Shown: positions 33,190 to 42,222, numbered from the stretch's first letter. The stretch is 64,000 bases of DNA from Streptomyces fagopyri (GCF_009498275.1 NZ_CP045643.1:2046001-2110000), one strand, 5' to 3'. Notes: a model not told the origin generated them from the letters alone. Numbers and translations: made by a program.

Positions 33190-34565
33190 ACGCGCCGGCC
33201 GGAGTGACGCGACGGCTGACGGAACTCGTCGGCGCGCTGCGCTCGCACGGCGTACGGATCGGCACCGGTGAGACGGTGGACGCCGCCCACGCCATGGAGG
33301 CGCTCGGCCTCACCGACCGGGAACGGCTGCGCGAGGGACTCGCCGCCGCGTTGCTGCACAGTACGGCACAGCGCCGGGTCTTCGATCCGGCCTTCGACCT
33401 GTACTTCCCGCGGCTGGCCGGGGTGCCGGAAACGGGCGCGGCGGGCGCCGGCGCGCCCGCCGCCGACCGGGCGGAGCTGCGGGACCGGCTCGCGGCCGCG
33501 CTCGCCGGCGACGACACCGCGCTGCTGGCCCGGTTGGCGGTGGAGGCGGTGGACGGCTTCGGCGGATACGGCTCCTCGCCGGGGTCGGACGGCTGGTCCT
33601 CGTACCAGACGCTCGACCGGCTGCGGCCGCAGACCCTGCTGGCGCGCGCCCGGGACGACGTCCGGGCACGGAACGGTGCAGCGGGGTTCACCGACCGGCT
33701 GCTGGAGGACGAGATCCGGCGGCGCATCGAGACCTTCCGGGCCCTGGTCGCCACGGAGGCGCGGCGCCGGGTCGCCGAGCGGCGCGGCCGGGACGAGATC
33801 GCCCGGAGGGCGGTGGCCCCGACGGTCGACCGGGTGGACTTCCTGTTCGCGGGCCGGGACCGGCTCGCGGAGCTGCGCGGGGTGGTTCAGCCTCTCGCGC
33901 GCAAGCTGGCCACCCGGCTCGCCGCCCGCCGCCGCCGTGCCGCCCGGGGCACCATCGACCTGCGGCGGACCTTGCGCGCGTCGTTGTCGACGGGTGGGGT
34001 GCCGATGCGGCCCGTGCTGCGCCGGCGACGGCCCGTCCGGCCCGAACTGGTGCTGCTGTGCGACGTGTCGGGGTCGGTGTCGGGCTTCTCGGACTTCACG
34101 ATGCTGCTGGTGCAGGCGCTGCACGACCAGTTCAGCAAGGTACGGGTGTTCGCCTTCGTCAACCGCGTCGACGAGGTGACCGGGCTGCTGGTGCGCGGTG
34201 CGGCCGATCCGGCGGGGCTGGGCGCCCGGATCCGGGCGGAGGCCACGCTGACCGGCTGGCACGACAGCAGTGACTACGGTGTCGCGTTCGGAGAGTTCAC
34301 CGAGCGCTACGCCGACGCGGCGGGCTCGCGCTCGACGGTCTTCGTCCTCGGTGACGCCCGTACGAACATGGGCGACCCGAACCTGCCGGCCGTACGGGAC
34401 CTGTGCGAACGGGCCCGGCGCGTCTACTGGCTGAACCCCGAACCCCGGTCCCAGTGGGGCACCGGCGACTCCGCCGCGCCCGAGTACGCCGGACTCGTCG
34501 AGATGCACGAGTGCCGCAACGCCCGGCAGCTCGGCGACCTCATCGGCCGCCTGCTGCCGGTCTGA
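33186..34565 (+). CDS. VWA domain-containing CoxE-like protein
   Basis: The 459-residue protein starts at GTG 33186 inside the MoxR stop region. Residues 1-80 are helical, followed by an Arg-rich linker (about 170-280) and a C-terminal von Willebrand A domain with an intact metal-binding site DVSGS at 293-297. CoxE-like proteins pair with MoxR ATPases (as CoxD/CoxE in CO dehydrogenase maturation), but no molybdenum enzyme gene is nearby. The client protein is therefore unknown. Confidence 0.9.
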   Translation: MNAPAGVTRRLTELVGALRSHGVRIGTGETVDAAHAMEALGLTDRERLREGLAAALLHSTAQRRVFDPAFDLYFPRLAGVPETGAAGAGAPAADRAELRDRLAAALAGDDTALLARLAVEAVDGFGGYGSSPGSDGWSSYQTLDRLRPQTLLARARDDVRARNGAAGFTDRLLEDEIRRRIETFRALVATEARRRVAERRGRDEIARRAVAPTVDRVDFLFAGRDRLAELRGVVQPLARKLATRLAARRRRAARGTIDLRRTLRASLSTGGVPMRPVLRRRRPVRPELVLLCDVSGSVSGFSDFTMLLVQALHDQFSKVRVFAFVNRVDEVTGLLVRGAADPAGLGARIRAEATLTGWHDSSDYGVAFGEFTERYADAAGSRSTVFVLGDARTNMGDPNLPAVRDLCERARRVYWLNPEPRSQWGTGDSAAPEYAGLVEMHECRNARQLGDLIGRLLPV

Positions 34566-34762
34566 GCGACGGCCCGGGCCATGTCCGTCCGGGTCACGTC
34601 CTCCCCGGGCCATCTCCGTCCGGGCCGTGTCCGTCCGGTCTGAGCGACGGTCCGGGCCCGTGGCCCCCCGGGCCCGTGTCCGCCCCGGTCGCGCGCGCTC
34701 GGGTCGCGCCGCACGGGGCGCGACCCGCCCGGGTCTCGTGCGCCCGGGGCGCGTCCGCCGGC

Positions 34763-35464
34763 CTAGGCCGTCAGCTGCGGGTACATCACGGCGATGTCCT
34801 CGGAGAGCTGGACCTTGACCTGCCGGGTGAGGTCGTCGGCCAGGACCTCGAAGGCGCCGGACGCGATGCCGTCGAGGGCCTGCGCGGCGACGGCGTCCGG
34901 GGACGACTTCGGCGCGTCGACGTGCGCGGCCATGTCCGTGTCGACGTAGCCGACATGGAGTCCGGTGACCTCGATGCCGCGCGGCTTCAGGTCCAGGCGC
35001 AGGGAGTTGGTCTGCGACCAGAAGGCGGCCTTGGAGGCGCTGTAGGAGCCGAGGACACCGATCCAGGACAGCACCGAGTGGACGTTGAGGATGTGGCCGC
35101 CGCCGTTGCGCTCGATGACCGGGACGAAGGCGCGGGTGACGAGGAGGGGTCCGTAGAAGTTCGTCTCGAACTCGCGGCGGACGTCCTCGACGGGGGACTC
35201 CAGGAAGTTCGCGTTCACGGAGGCACCGGCGTTGTTGATCAGGAGCGTGACGTCCTGCGCCTGCTCGGCGGCCGCGGCCACGGACGCGGGATCGGTCACC
35301 TCCAGGGCCAGCGGCACCGCGTCGGGGTGCGTGACGGTCCGCGGGTCGCGTGCGGTGGCGTACACCTTCTTGGCGCCGCGCTCGTAGAGGCCCTGGACGA
35401 GCGCCCTGCCGATGCCCCGGCTGCCGCCGGTGACCAGAGCGACCGAACCTTCGATGGATGTCAT
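34763..35464 (-). CDS. short-chain dehydrogenase/reductase
   Basis: The 233-residue SDR has the cofactor motif TGGSRGIG (about 13-20), NNAG near 86 and the catalytic SYSASK (Tyr-x3-Lys) near residues 149-154. Its promoter region holds two exact copies of AAACCGATCGGTTT, so it is the main predicted target of the TetR regulator at 31582-32154. The substrate is unknown; such TetR/SDR pairs usually respond to xenobiotic aldehydes or ketones. Confidence 0.92.
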   Translation of the reverse strand: MTSIEGSVALVTGGSRGIGRALVQGLYERGAKKVYATARDPRTVTHPDAVPLALEVTDPASVAAAAEQAQDVTLLINNAGASVNANFLESPVEDVRREFETNFYGPLLVTRAFVPVIERNGGGHILNVHSVLSWIGVLGSYSASKAAFWSQTNSLRLDLKPRGIEVTGLHVGYVDTDMAAHVDAPKSSPDAVAAQALDGIASGAFEVLADDLTRQVKVQLSEDIAVMYPQLTA

Positions 35465-35483
35465 GAGAACTCCCCACAATGAG

Positions 35484-35529
35484 AAACCGATCGGTTTACC
35501 AACTGAGGTCAGCGTAAACCGATCGGTTT
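35484..35529. promoter_or_regulatory. TetR operator copies 2 and 3
   Basis: Two exact 14-bp palindromes AAACCGATCGGTTT at 35484-35497 and 35516-35529 are 32 bp apart, three helical turns. They lie 20 bp upstream of the SDR start codon. Confidence 0.85.
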
Positions 35530-35683
35530 CCAAGGGCAAGCCGAACCCGGCCGCACCTCTCCGTACCTGTCCGCACACAGCGACGGCCGGGAACGTCTCG
35601 CGCCCGCCGACGGGCGGCGCGAGGCGTTCCCGGCCGTTCCCGGTCCCCCCGGACCGCCGCGAACGCGGGGAGGACCCTGGTGG

Positions 35684-37237
35684 TCAGGCCGTCGCGGCGG
35701 CCGCCTTCTCCTCCGCCCTGTCCCCCGCGAGTTCGGCGACCCCACCGGCGGCCGGTCCGGTCATCGCTTCCGCCGGGGAGGCGCTCTCGCCGGCCGCCGC
35801 GTACGCGGGCGTGGCACCCCGGGTCAGACCGACCAGCGCGACCGCCACGATCATCACGAACGCGACACCGGCGATCGCGAAGCTCAGGGTGAACTGGCTC
35901 TCGGCGGGCAGCGCGGGCACTCCGGCCGGCAGGTGCGCGATCGTCCTGGACGCCAGCAGCGAGGTGATCACCGCGCTGGCGATCGCACTGCCGACGGAAC
36001 GGGAGATGGAGTTGAGCCCGTTGGCGATGCCGGTCTGGTGGTGCGGAACGCTCGCCACGATGAGGGCGGGCATGGCCGCGTACCCGAAGCTGACGGCCAC
36101 ACCGATCAGCAGGCCCGCGAGGATGATCGAGGCGGAGCTGCCGTGCGCGAGGGTCAGCCACGCGAATCCGGCGACGCCGAACACCGCGCCGACGACCAGG
36201 GTGAACCGCGCCCCGATCCGCCCGACCAGGATCCCGCCGAGCTGCGCGGCGAGCAGCGAGACGACCGTGGTGGGCAGCAGGTACTCGACCGAGGCGCGCA
36301 GGACCGAGGCGCCGAATCCGTACCCGGTCAGCTCCTTCGGCATCTGCACCAGATAGGCCACGCCGATGAACTGCGAGAACATCGCGAACCCGAGGAACAG
36401 ACCGGCGAGGTTCGTGAAGAGCACCGGACGGTGGACGAACATCCGCATGTCCACCATCGGCCCGCGGACGCTCCGCTCCACGAACACCCAGACGGCCGCC
36501 ATGACCACGGCGGCGACGAACAGACCCAAGGTGCGCACGGAGCCCCAGCCCCACTCGTGGCCCTGCGAGATCGGCAGCAGGAGCAGGACGAGCAGCGCGG
36601 CGAGCGTCACCGCGCCGAGCCAGTCGGTACGGCCACCGGTCGTCGAGCGCGAGGCGGGAACACGTACGAGGACGCCGACGAGGGCCACGGCGGCGAGGGC
36701 CACGGCGAGCCAGAACACCCGGTGGTAGTCGGGATCCGCGCCGCGGGTGAGCAGTCCGGCCGCCACCAGGGCGAACCCGCTGCCGACGGCGAGCGTTCCG
36801 CTGACCATCGCCATCGCGCCGTGCAGTTTCGCCGGCGGCATCTCCTCGCGCAGCACCGAGAGGGCGAGCGGGAAGATCGCGGTCGCCGCGCCCTGGAGCA
36901 CCCGGCCGACGATCAGCCACAGCAGTGACGTGGTGGTCGCGGCCAGCACCGATCCGGCGATCATCAGCAGCAGAACCCCGATCAGCGTGGGCTTCTTGCC
37001 GTGCATGTCGCCGAAGCGGCCGAGCAGCGGGGTGAAGACCGCGGCGGACAGCAGGGTCGCGGTGGTGACCCAGCTGACGTTCGCGGTACTGGTGCCGAGG
37101 TCGCTCTGGATGATGCTCAGGATCGGTACGACGAGGGTCTGCATCATCGAGACGATCATGGCCGCGAGGCCGAGGACCAGGACGAGCGAGAGATCGCCTG
37201 CGGGGCGTGTCTGCGCCCCGCGATCGGAGGGTGTCAC
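35684..37237 (-). CDS. DHA2-family MFS multidrug transporter
   Basis: The 517-residue protein starts at GTG 37237 and has about 14 transmembrane segments. QSDLGTSTANVSWVTTATLL is the usual first loop, and LLGRFGDMHGKKPTLIGVLL is motif A. Members export drugs or dyes in exchange for protons. It is divergent from a MarR gene, and the gap carries two near-identical repeats, so MarR-controlled efflux is likely. Confidence 0.92.
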   Translation of the reverse strand: MTPSDRGAQTRPAGDLSLVLVLGLAAMIVSMMQTLVVPILSIIQSDLGTSTANVSWVTTATLLSAAVFTPLLGRFGDMHGKKPTLIGVLLLMIAGSVLAATTTSLLWLIVGRVLQGAATAIFPLALSVLREEMPPAKLHGAMAMVSGTLAVGSGFALVAAGLLTRGADPDYHRVFWLAVALAAVALVGVLVRVPASRSTTGGRTDWLGAVTLAALLVLLLLPISQGHEWGWGSVRTLGLFVAAVVMAAVWVFVERSVRGPMVDMRMFVHRPVLFTNLAGLFLGFAMFSQFIGVAYLVQMPKELTGYGFGASVLRASVEYLLPTTVVSLLAAQLGGILVGRIGARFTLVVGAVFGVAGFAWLTLAHGSSASIILAGLLIGVAVSFGYAAMPALIVASVPHHQTGIANGLNSISRSVGSAIASAVITSLLASRTIAHLPAGVPALPAESQFTLSFAIAGVAFVMIVAVALVGLTRGATPAYAAAGESASPAEAMTGPAAGGVAELAGDRAEEKAAAATA

Positions 37238-37274
37238 GGTGTTCTTTCCTTAGGAGCCCGGAAAACTGCATGCT

Positions 37275-37338
37275 CTTGAAGGTTGAGGTCTTCAAGTAAC
37301 CGGAGAGAGGAAAGCACCGAAGGTTGAGGTAGTCAAGT
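37275..37338. promoter_or_regulatory. duplicated MarR-type operator between efflux and marR genes
   Basis: GAAGGTTGAGGT-CT-TCAAGT (37278-37297) recurs as GAAGGTTGAGGT-AG-TCAAGT (37319-37338), 18 of 20 bases identical and 41 bp apart. The first copy is part of a perfect inverted repeat CTTGAAG...CTTCAAG at 37275-37296. Confidence 0.75.
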
Positions 37339-37357
37339 TTCGGGTTACGCTGGGCCC

Positions 37358-37840
37358 ATGTCCGTGACACCTGGAACGAGCCGCTCCGCCGAGGTACCGG
37401 ACGGCGGGCACCCCGGCGTCTCCCATGCCGTACTGCTCGACACCCTCTGGGCGTCCATGGTCAGCCTCTACGCGGATCTCACCACCGCCGCCGCCGCGCA
37501 CGGTCTGACCTACAGCCAGGCCAAGGCCCTCAACGTGCTGCGTCAGGGTCCCGTCCCCATGCGGTCCCTCGCGGACACGCTCCGCTGCGACGCGTCGAAC
37601 ATCACCGGGATCATCGACCGACTGGAGGCACGCGGTCTCGTCCACCGCGAGGCCAGCCCCACCGACCGCCGCGTGAAGAACGTCGTCCTCTCGGAGGAGG
37701 GCGCCGCCGTCGTGGTTCGCGTCCGCGACGGAATGCACGCCACCCACCAGGCCCTCGGCGCACTGAGCGACGCCGAGCGGGCCACCCTCGACGGCCTGCT
37801 CTCGCGACTGTTCCAGACCGACGGCCATCCCACCGCCTGA
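37358..37840 (+). CDS. MarR family transcriptional regulator
   Basis: The 160-residue winged-helix regulator has the recognition helix region MRSLADTLRCDASNITGIIDRLEARGLVHRE (about 68-98) and the wing PTDRRVKNVVLSEEG. It is divergent from the DHA2 efflux gene and most likely represses it and itself through the sites at 37275-37338. Confidence 0.92.
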   Translation: MSVTPGTSRSAEVPDGGHPGVSHAVLLDTLWASMVSLYADLTTAAAAHGLTYSQAKALNVLRQGPVPMRSLADTLRCDASNITGIIDRLEARGLVHREASPTDRRVKNVVLSEEGAAVVVRVRDGMHATHQALGALSDAERATLDGLLSRLFQTDGHPTA

Positions 37841-37878
37841 GCACCTACGGCAAGGGACGGACGGCCGACTCCCCCACG

Positions 37879-38475
37879 TCAGGCCGTACCGAGGGCGGCC
37901 CGCAGGGTGCTGATCGCCTGGCCGACGGCGGCTTCGGCGGCATGCGTGCCACGCAGGGCGTCGAGCATCACGAAGTCGTGGATGATGCCCTGGTAGCGGA
38001 CGGCGGTGACGGCGACGCCGGCCTCCCGGAGCTTGTTGGCGTAAGCCTCGCCCTCGTCGCGCAGGACGTCGGCCTCACCGGTGATGACGAGCGCCGGGGG
38101 CAGACCGGTGAGTTGCTCGGTGGTGGCGCGCAGCGGGGACGCGGTGATCCGGGCGCGCTCGCTCGGGTCGGTCGTGTACTGGTCCCAGAACCACCGCATG
38201 CCGTCGCGGCGCAGGAAGCAGCCGGTGGCGAACTGGTGGTAGGAGCCGGTGCCGAAGTTCGCGTCGGTGACCGGGTAGAAGAGCACCTGCTGGACGAGCG
38301 GGACATCGTCGCGCTCCTTGGCCATCAAGGGTGAGCGCCGCGGTCATGTTGACGCCGACCGAGTCACCGGCCACCGCGACACGCGACGCGTCGAAGCCGT
38401 GCTCGGCACCTTCGGTGACGACCCAGCGGGCGACGGCGTAGTTCTGCTCGATGGCGACCGGACAGCGGGCCTCTG
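37879..38475 (-). pseudogene. alpha/beta hydrolase (Aes-like), 5'-truncated and frameshifted
   Basis: The last 149 codons in frame (to 38328) encode the C-terminal half of an acetyl-hydrolase/esterase: VLFYPVTDANFGTGSYHQF, LPPALVITGEADVLRDEGEAY and IHDFVMLD with the catalytic His. Upstream, in another frame, EQNYAVARWVVTEGAEHGF and VAVAGDSVGVNMTAALTL supply the nucleophile Ser (GDSVG). One extra T near 38328 shifts the frame. Homology stops at about 38475, where about the first third of the gene is missing. The gene is dead unless the frameshift is a sequencing error, and even then it is truncated. Confidence 0.82.
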
Positions 38476-38505
38476 CTCCGCCGTGAGCGCCGCGCGGAGG
38501 ACTAA

Positions 38506-38667
38506 CGGTCCGTGGCCATCCGCCTCACCGAGACCGGGACCCGCCTGCGGGAGCGCGCGGACACGGTTCCCCTCGCCATCGGCGACGCCATGGGCCTGAC
38601 CCCGGAGCAGGACGCCACGGCCGAACACCTCCTGCGCCTGCTCACCGCCAACGTCACGGAGCACTGA
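38506..38667 (+). pseudogene. MarR family regulator, C-terminal fragment
   Basis: About 53 codons remain: VAIRLTETGTRLRERADTVP, then AIGDAMGLTPEQDATAEHLL to a stop at 38667. This is the end of a MarR regulator; the DNA-binding part is gone, and an in-frame TAA lies at 38503-38505. It abuts the 5'-truncated hydrolase in head-to-head orientation, so one deletion removed both 5' ends and the shared promoter region. Confidence 0.72.
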
Positions 38668-38927
38668 GCGGCACCCGCACCCTCGGCACCCTCGCCACCT
38701 TCCGCGCCCTCGCCACGCGTTTCCGGGCCACGAAAACACTGGCCTGTTCTTTGCCATCGAGTGTGTGTGGGGAGGCCGCGCCCTTCCGCACCTCCCGCCC
38801 TTTTCCCTCTCGTCCGGCCCTGCGGTGCGACGTAACCGAACGTGTCCGAATTTGAAACGACGAGTTCACGGGCGCGCAAGTTTCTCTTGTGTCCATAGCG
38901 GCTAACCCGCAGATCACAGGGGTTGAA
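38668..38927. other. intergenic region upstream of the glycosyltransferase
   Basis: No gene is evident. The stretch 38830-38925 is relatively AT-rich (for example CCGAATTTGAAACGACG) and probably carries the promoter of the glycosyltransferase gene; I cannot fix a -10/-35 pair. Confidence 0.45.
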
Positions 38928-38972
38928 ATGGTTTCCTCCCTTTCTGCGAGACGGGCCGTGAGGTGCGCGTGA
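38928..38972 (+). CDS. possible upstream mini-ORF coupled to the glycosyltransferase
   Basis: ATG 38928 opens a 14-codon frame (MVSSLSARRAVRCA) whose TGA overlaps the ATG of the glycosyltransferase (TGATG). GGGGTTG precedes it. Such an arrangement could give translational coupling, but the ORF is too short to prove coding. Confidence 0.35.
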   Translation: MVSSLSARRAVRCA

Positions 38973-40186
38973 TGGACGAACTGCGTGTGCTGTCGATCTA
39001 TGAGGGATTCTTTTCGGGCGGGGCCCGGATCGTGCACAGCGATGTCGTGATGGGGCTCCATGAGGGTGGTCAGCGCCACTCGGTGCTGAGCCTGAATGGC
39101 GAGATGTATCGGGAGGCGACCCGGCAGCGGATGGAGGACGACGTCTGCTTCCGGTCCCTCACCGGGGCCGGCGTTCCGGTCACCTCCCTGGGCCGCGGTC
39201 ACGGGGCGTCCGACGCCGCGAACGCCTTCACCGGACCGGAGCTGGCCGCCGCCGCCCGGGCCATGGCGGGCGCGGACGTCATCCTGTCGCTCAAGGAGCA
39301 GCCGCTCGGCCTGCTCAACCAGGCGGGCCTGCCCCGACGGCCCGTCGTGGTGTGCCTGCACCGCTCCGATCCCGAGAACCAGGGAGCGGCCCTGGACGAA
39401 CTGAGGACCGCGGTCGCCGACGGCCGGATCGCCGCCGCGATCTGCTGTGCCGAGTCGACCCGAGCGGCGTACGCCGCCGCCGGGATCCCCGCGGAGCTGC
39501 TGCACGTGATCCCGAACGGTGTGGACCTGCTGCGGTTCCGCCCCGACCCCTTCAGGCGCGCGCTGCTGCGGGCGTCGCTGGGGATACCGGCGGACGCGCC
39601 CGTGATCGTCTTCGCGGCCCGCTACGCGGAGATGAAGAACGTGCCGCTCTTCCTGCGGGCGGCCCGCGCCTGGCTGCGCCGCCGCCCCGAAGGCCAGGTC
39701 CTGATGTGCGGCGCCGGGATGACGCGGGCCAACGCCGCTCTGCGCGAGGACATGGCCACCGCCTTCGGCGACGAGGCCTCGCTCACCGACCGCGTATCGC
39801 TGCTCGGCGTACGCGACGACATGGAGATCGTCTACGCCGCCGCCGACGTGGTGTCCCTCACCTCCTCCAGCGGCGAGGCGGCCCCGCTGTCGCTCATCGA
39901 GGGCATGATGTGCGGCGCCGTCCCGGTCGCCACCGACGTCGGCGACTGCGCCTCGATCGTCGCCGGGCACGGCTTCCTCACCCCGCTCGACGCCGAGGCG
40001 GTGGCGCGGGCCTGGTGTGAGGCGGTGGAGCGCGGTGCCGAGTTCGCCCCGGCCCTCGCCCTCAGCCGCGAACGGTTCAGCCGCACCCGCATGATCGCCG
40101 CGTACGCCGGACTCGTCGAGCGGGTCGGCGGCGGGGCGGGCCGGGTGTCCCTGTCCGTCCCCGAGCCCCTTCCGGAACCGTTCTAG
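38972..40186 (+). CDS. glycosyltransferase family 4
   Basis: The 404-residue protein has a GT-B fold: an N-terminal half beginning VLSIYEGFFSGGARIVHSDVV, the linker HVIPNGVDLLRFRPD, the donor-half segment FAARYAEMKNVPLFLRAARAW and the E-x7-E region SSSGEAAPLSLIEGMMCGAVPV. It lies upstream of an LCP protein gene on the same strand, so a wall or capsular glycopolymer is a likely product (inference). ATG 38972 is preferred to GTG 38963 because of the coupled mini-ORF. Confidence 0.9.
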   Translation: MDELRVLSIYEGFFSGGARIVHSDVVMGLHEGGQRHSVLSLNGEMYREATRQRMEDDVCFRSLTGAGVPVTSLGRGHGASDAANAFTGPELAAAARAMAGADVILSLKEQPLGLLNQAGLPRRPVVVCLHRSDPENQGAALDELRTAVADGRIAAAICCAESTRAAYAAAGIPAELLHVIPNGVDLLRFRPDPFRRALLRASLGIPADAPVIVFAARYAEMKNVPLFLRAARAWLRRRPEGQVLMCGAGMTRANAALREDMATAFGDEASLTDRVSLLGVRDDMEIVYAAADVVSLTSSSGEAAPLSLIEGMMCGAVPVATDVGDCASIVAGHGFLTPLDAEAVARAWCEAVERGAEFAPALALSRERFSRTRMIAAYAGLVERVGGGAGRVSLSVPEPLPEPF

Positions 40187-40479
40187 AACCGGCCGGCGCC
40201 GCCCCGTCGCCCCGGCACCCGGCGCCGGCCTCCCGGCCTCTCCGCCTCTCCGCCGCGAACCGCCCCACCGCTCCACCCCTCCCGGCCCGCCCACAGGAAT
40301 CAGTGCTTGTATCGGCGGCCGAGGGGGGTGGAGCGCCGCCGTTCACGGTGGAGAAGCCGGTCGCCCCGAGAGTTGTCATATGCGATTGCTATATTGCGCA
40401 ACCACGCAAGCAAGGTGGGAATCCCCCTTCGCCACAGCACCGAGGCCTGAGCGGCCCGACCGTTTCGTGGGAGTGCGAG
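40187..40479. promoter_or_regulatory. intergenic region with AT-rich promoter-like core
   Basis: Within this 293-bp gap, 40370-40402 is strikingly AT-rich and holds TTGTCA, TATATT and the palindrome TTGCGCAA (40394-40401). The spacing of the first two is too short for a standard promoter, but the region likely drives the LCP gene. Confidence 0.45.
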
Positions 40480-42222
40480 ATGACTGACCCAGGGGACGGC
40501 CCCGTCGGCCGGGCCACGCGCCGCCGCGCGCCGGCGGTGCCACGGCAGCGCGCGGAAGAGGACTCCGCCGCACCGCGGACGGGTGGCCGGGCCGACTCGC
40601 GCTCCGCGACACCTGCCGGGGCCGGGGCGCGCGGCCGCGCGCGCCGGGGCACGTCACGGCGCCGCGCCCGTGCCGCCGGAAAGGGCAGACGGATCCTGCG
40701 GACGGCCGCGATATCCCTGTCGCTGCTGCTCATGGTCACCGCGGGCGCCGGATGGTGGTTCTACGAGCACCTGAACGGCAACCTCCACAGCGTCCCGCTG
40801 ACCGACGGCACGGCGAGCGACAGCGCGGGCAAGGAGAAGGCGGACTCCTTCGGCCGCACGCCGATCAACATCCTGGTGATGGGCAGCGACGGCCGCACCA
40901 GCGCGAGCGACTGCAAACTCGGCGGCGGCTGCTCGCAGACGGGCGTGCAGTCGGGGAGCGGCAACGCCGACGTGGAGATGGTGCTGCACATCTCCGCCGA
41001 CCGGTCCAACGCCACGGTGATGAGCATCCCCCGTGACACCGTGACCAGCGTCCCCGCCTGCAAGAACAGCGCGACGGGTACGTCGACCGGCGGCTACTCC
41101 GGCATGGTCAACAGCGCTCTTCAGTACGGTCCGGCGTGTCAGGTGGCCACCGTGCACCAGCTCACCGGCATCCCCATCGACCACTTCGTCCAGCTCGACT
41201 TCTCCGGCGTGGTGAAGATGTCGGACGCGGTGGGCGGGGTGTCCGCGTGTGTCGACTCCAACGTCTACGACACGTACTCGCACCTGAAGCTCGCCAAGGG
41301 CACGCACACCCTCAAGGGTGTCGCCGCGCTGGAGTTCGTCCGCTCACGACACGGCTTCGGCGACGGCAGCGACCTGGGGCGCACCTACGCCCAGCACATC
41401 TTCCTCAGCTCCATGATCCGCAAGTTCAAGAGCGCCGGCACCCTCACCAACCCCGCGGCCGTCTACAAGCTGGCCGACGCCGCCTCCAAGGCGCTCACCG
41501 TGGACACCGGCCTCGGCAGCGTCAAGAAGCTGGTCGGGCTCGCCACCGACCTGGACAAGGTCCCGGCCGAGCGCATCACGTTCGCCACCATGCAGACGGC
41601 GCCCGACCCCAACAACAGCGACCGGGTCGTGGCCGCCCCGGCCGCCCGGAGCCTGTTCGCCACCATCGCGGACGACCAGTCGCTGACGGGCACCTCCGGC
41701 AAGACGTCCGCCGCGGCCACCGCGACCGCCACGGCCTCCCCGGTACCCGCCGCCCGGATCGCGGTGACGGTGGAGAACGGCACGGGCATCGCCGGCCGAG
41801 CCTCCGCCGTCGCCGGCGCGCTGATCGACCACGGCTACAACTCCGGTACGACCACCGGCAACGCCCCCGGCGGCGCGGCCACGACCACACTCACCTACGG
41901 CACCGGAAAGAAGGCGGAGGCCCAGACCGTCGCCCGCACGCTGGGACTCTCCTCCGCCCACCTCCAGCAGGGCGGCGGCGGCGTGACCCTGGTGATCGGT
42001 ACGGACTGGACCAGCGGCACCACCTTCCCCGGCGGCTCCGCGACCTCGGGCGCTCCGGCCGACGCCAAGGCCGCCAAGGCCGACGCCCACTCCCAGACCG
42101 CGAACGAGTCGAAGTCCTGCGCCAAGGTGAGCACGTACAGGACGGTCAGCCTCGACGGCGTCGCCATGACCCCGTCCCAGGCCTACGCGGCAGCGACCAC
42201 CAAGAAGGACTCGGCGCCCTGA
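40480..42222 (+). CDS. LytR-CpsA-Psr (LCP) family protein with LytR_C domain
   Basis: From ATG 40480 the 580-residue protein has a basic, Arg-rich cytoplasmic tail (about 1-70), one transmembrane helix (ISLSLLLMVTAGAGWWFY), and an extracellular LCP domain with INILVMGSDGRTS, SIPRDTVTSVP and EFVRSRHGFGDGSDLGR, carrying the Arg/Asp residues that bind polyprenyl phosphate. A LytR_C domain follows (VENGTGIAGRASAVAGALID). LCP enzymes attach glycopolymers to peptidoglycan on the outer face of the membrane. The upstream GT4 gene fits this role. Confidence 0.93.
   Translation: MTDPGDGPVGRATRRRAPAVPRQRAEEDSAAPRTGGRADSRSATPAGAGARGRARRGTSRRRARAAGKGRRILRTAAISLSLLLMVTAGAGWWFYEHLNGNLHSVPLTDGTASDSAGKEKADSFGRTPINILVMGSDGRTSASDCKLGGGCSQTGVQSGSGNADVEMVLHISADRSNATVMSIPRDTVTSVPACKNSATGTSTGGYSGMVNSALQYGPACQVATVHQLTGIPIDHFVQLDFSGVVKMSDAVGGVSACVDSNVYDTYSHLKLAKGTHTLKGVAALEFVRSRHGFGDGSDLGRTYAQHIFLSSMIRKFKSAGTLTNPAAVYKLADAASKALTVDTGLGSVKKLVGLATDLDKVPAERITFATMQTAPDPNNSDRVVAAPAARSLFATIADDQSLTGTSGKTSAAATATATASPVPAARIAVTVENGTGIAGRASAVAGALIDHGYNSGTTTGNAPGGAATTTLTYGTGKKAEAQTVARTLGLSSAHLQQGGGGVTLVIGTDWTSGTTFPGGSATSGAPADAKAAKADAHSQTANESKSCAKVSTYRTVSLDGVAMTPSQAYAAATTKKDSAP

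Noticed and set aside
32532..35477. 981-codon open frame on the minus strand
   Set aside because: It runs antisense through the MoxR, VWA and intergenic sequence, has low-complexity Arg/Pro/Gly composition and no domain. It is a GC-frame shadow.
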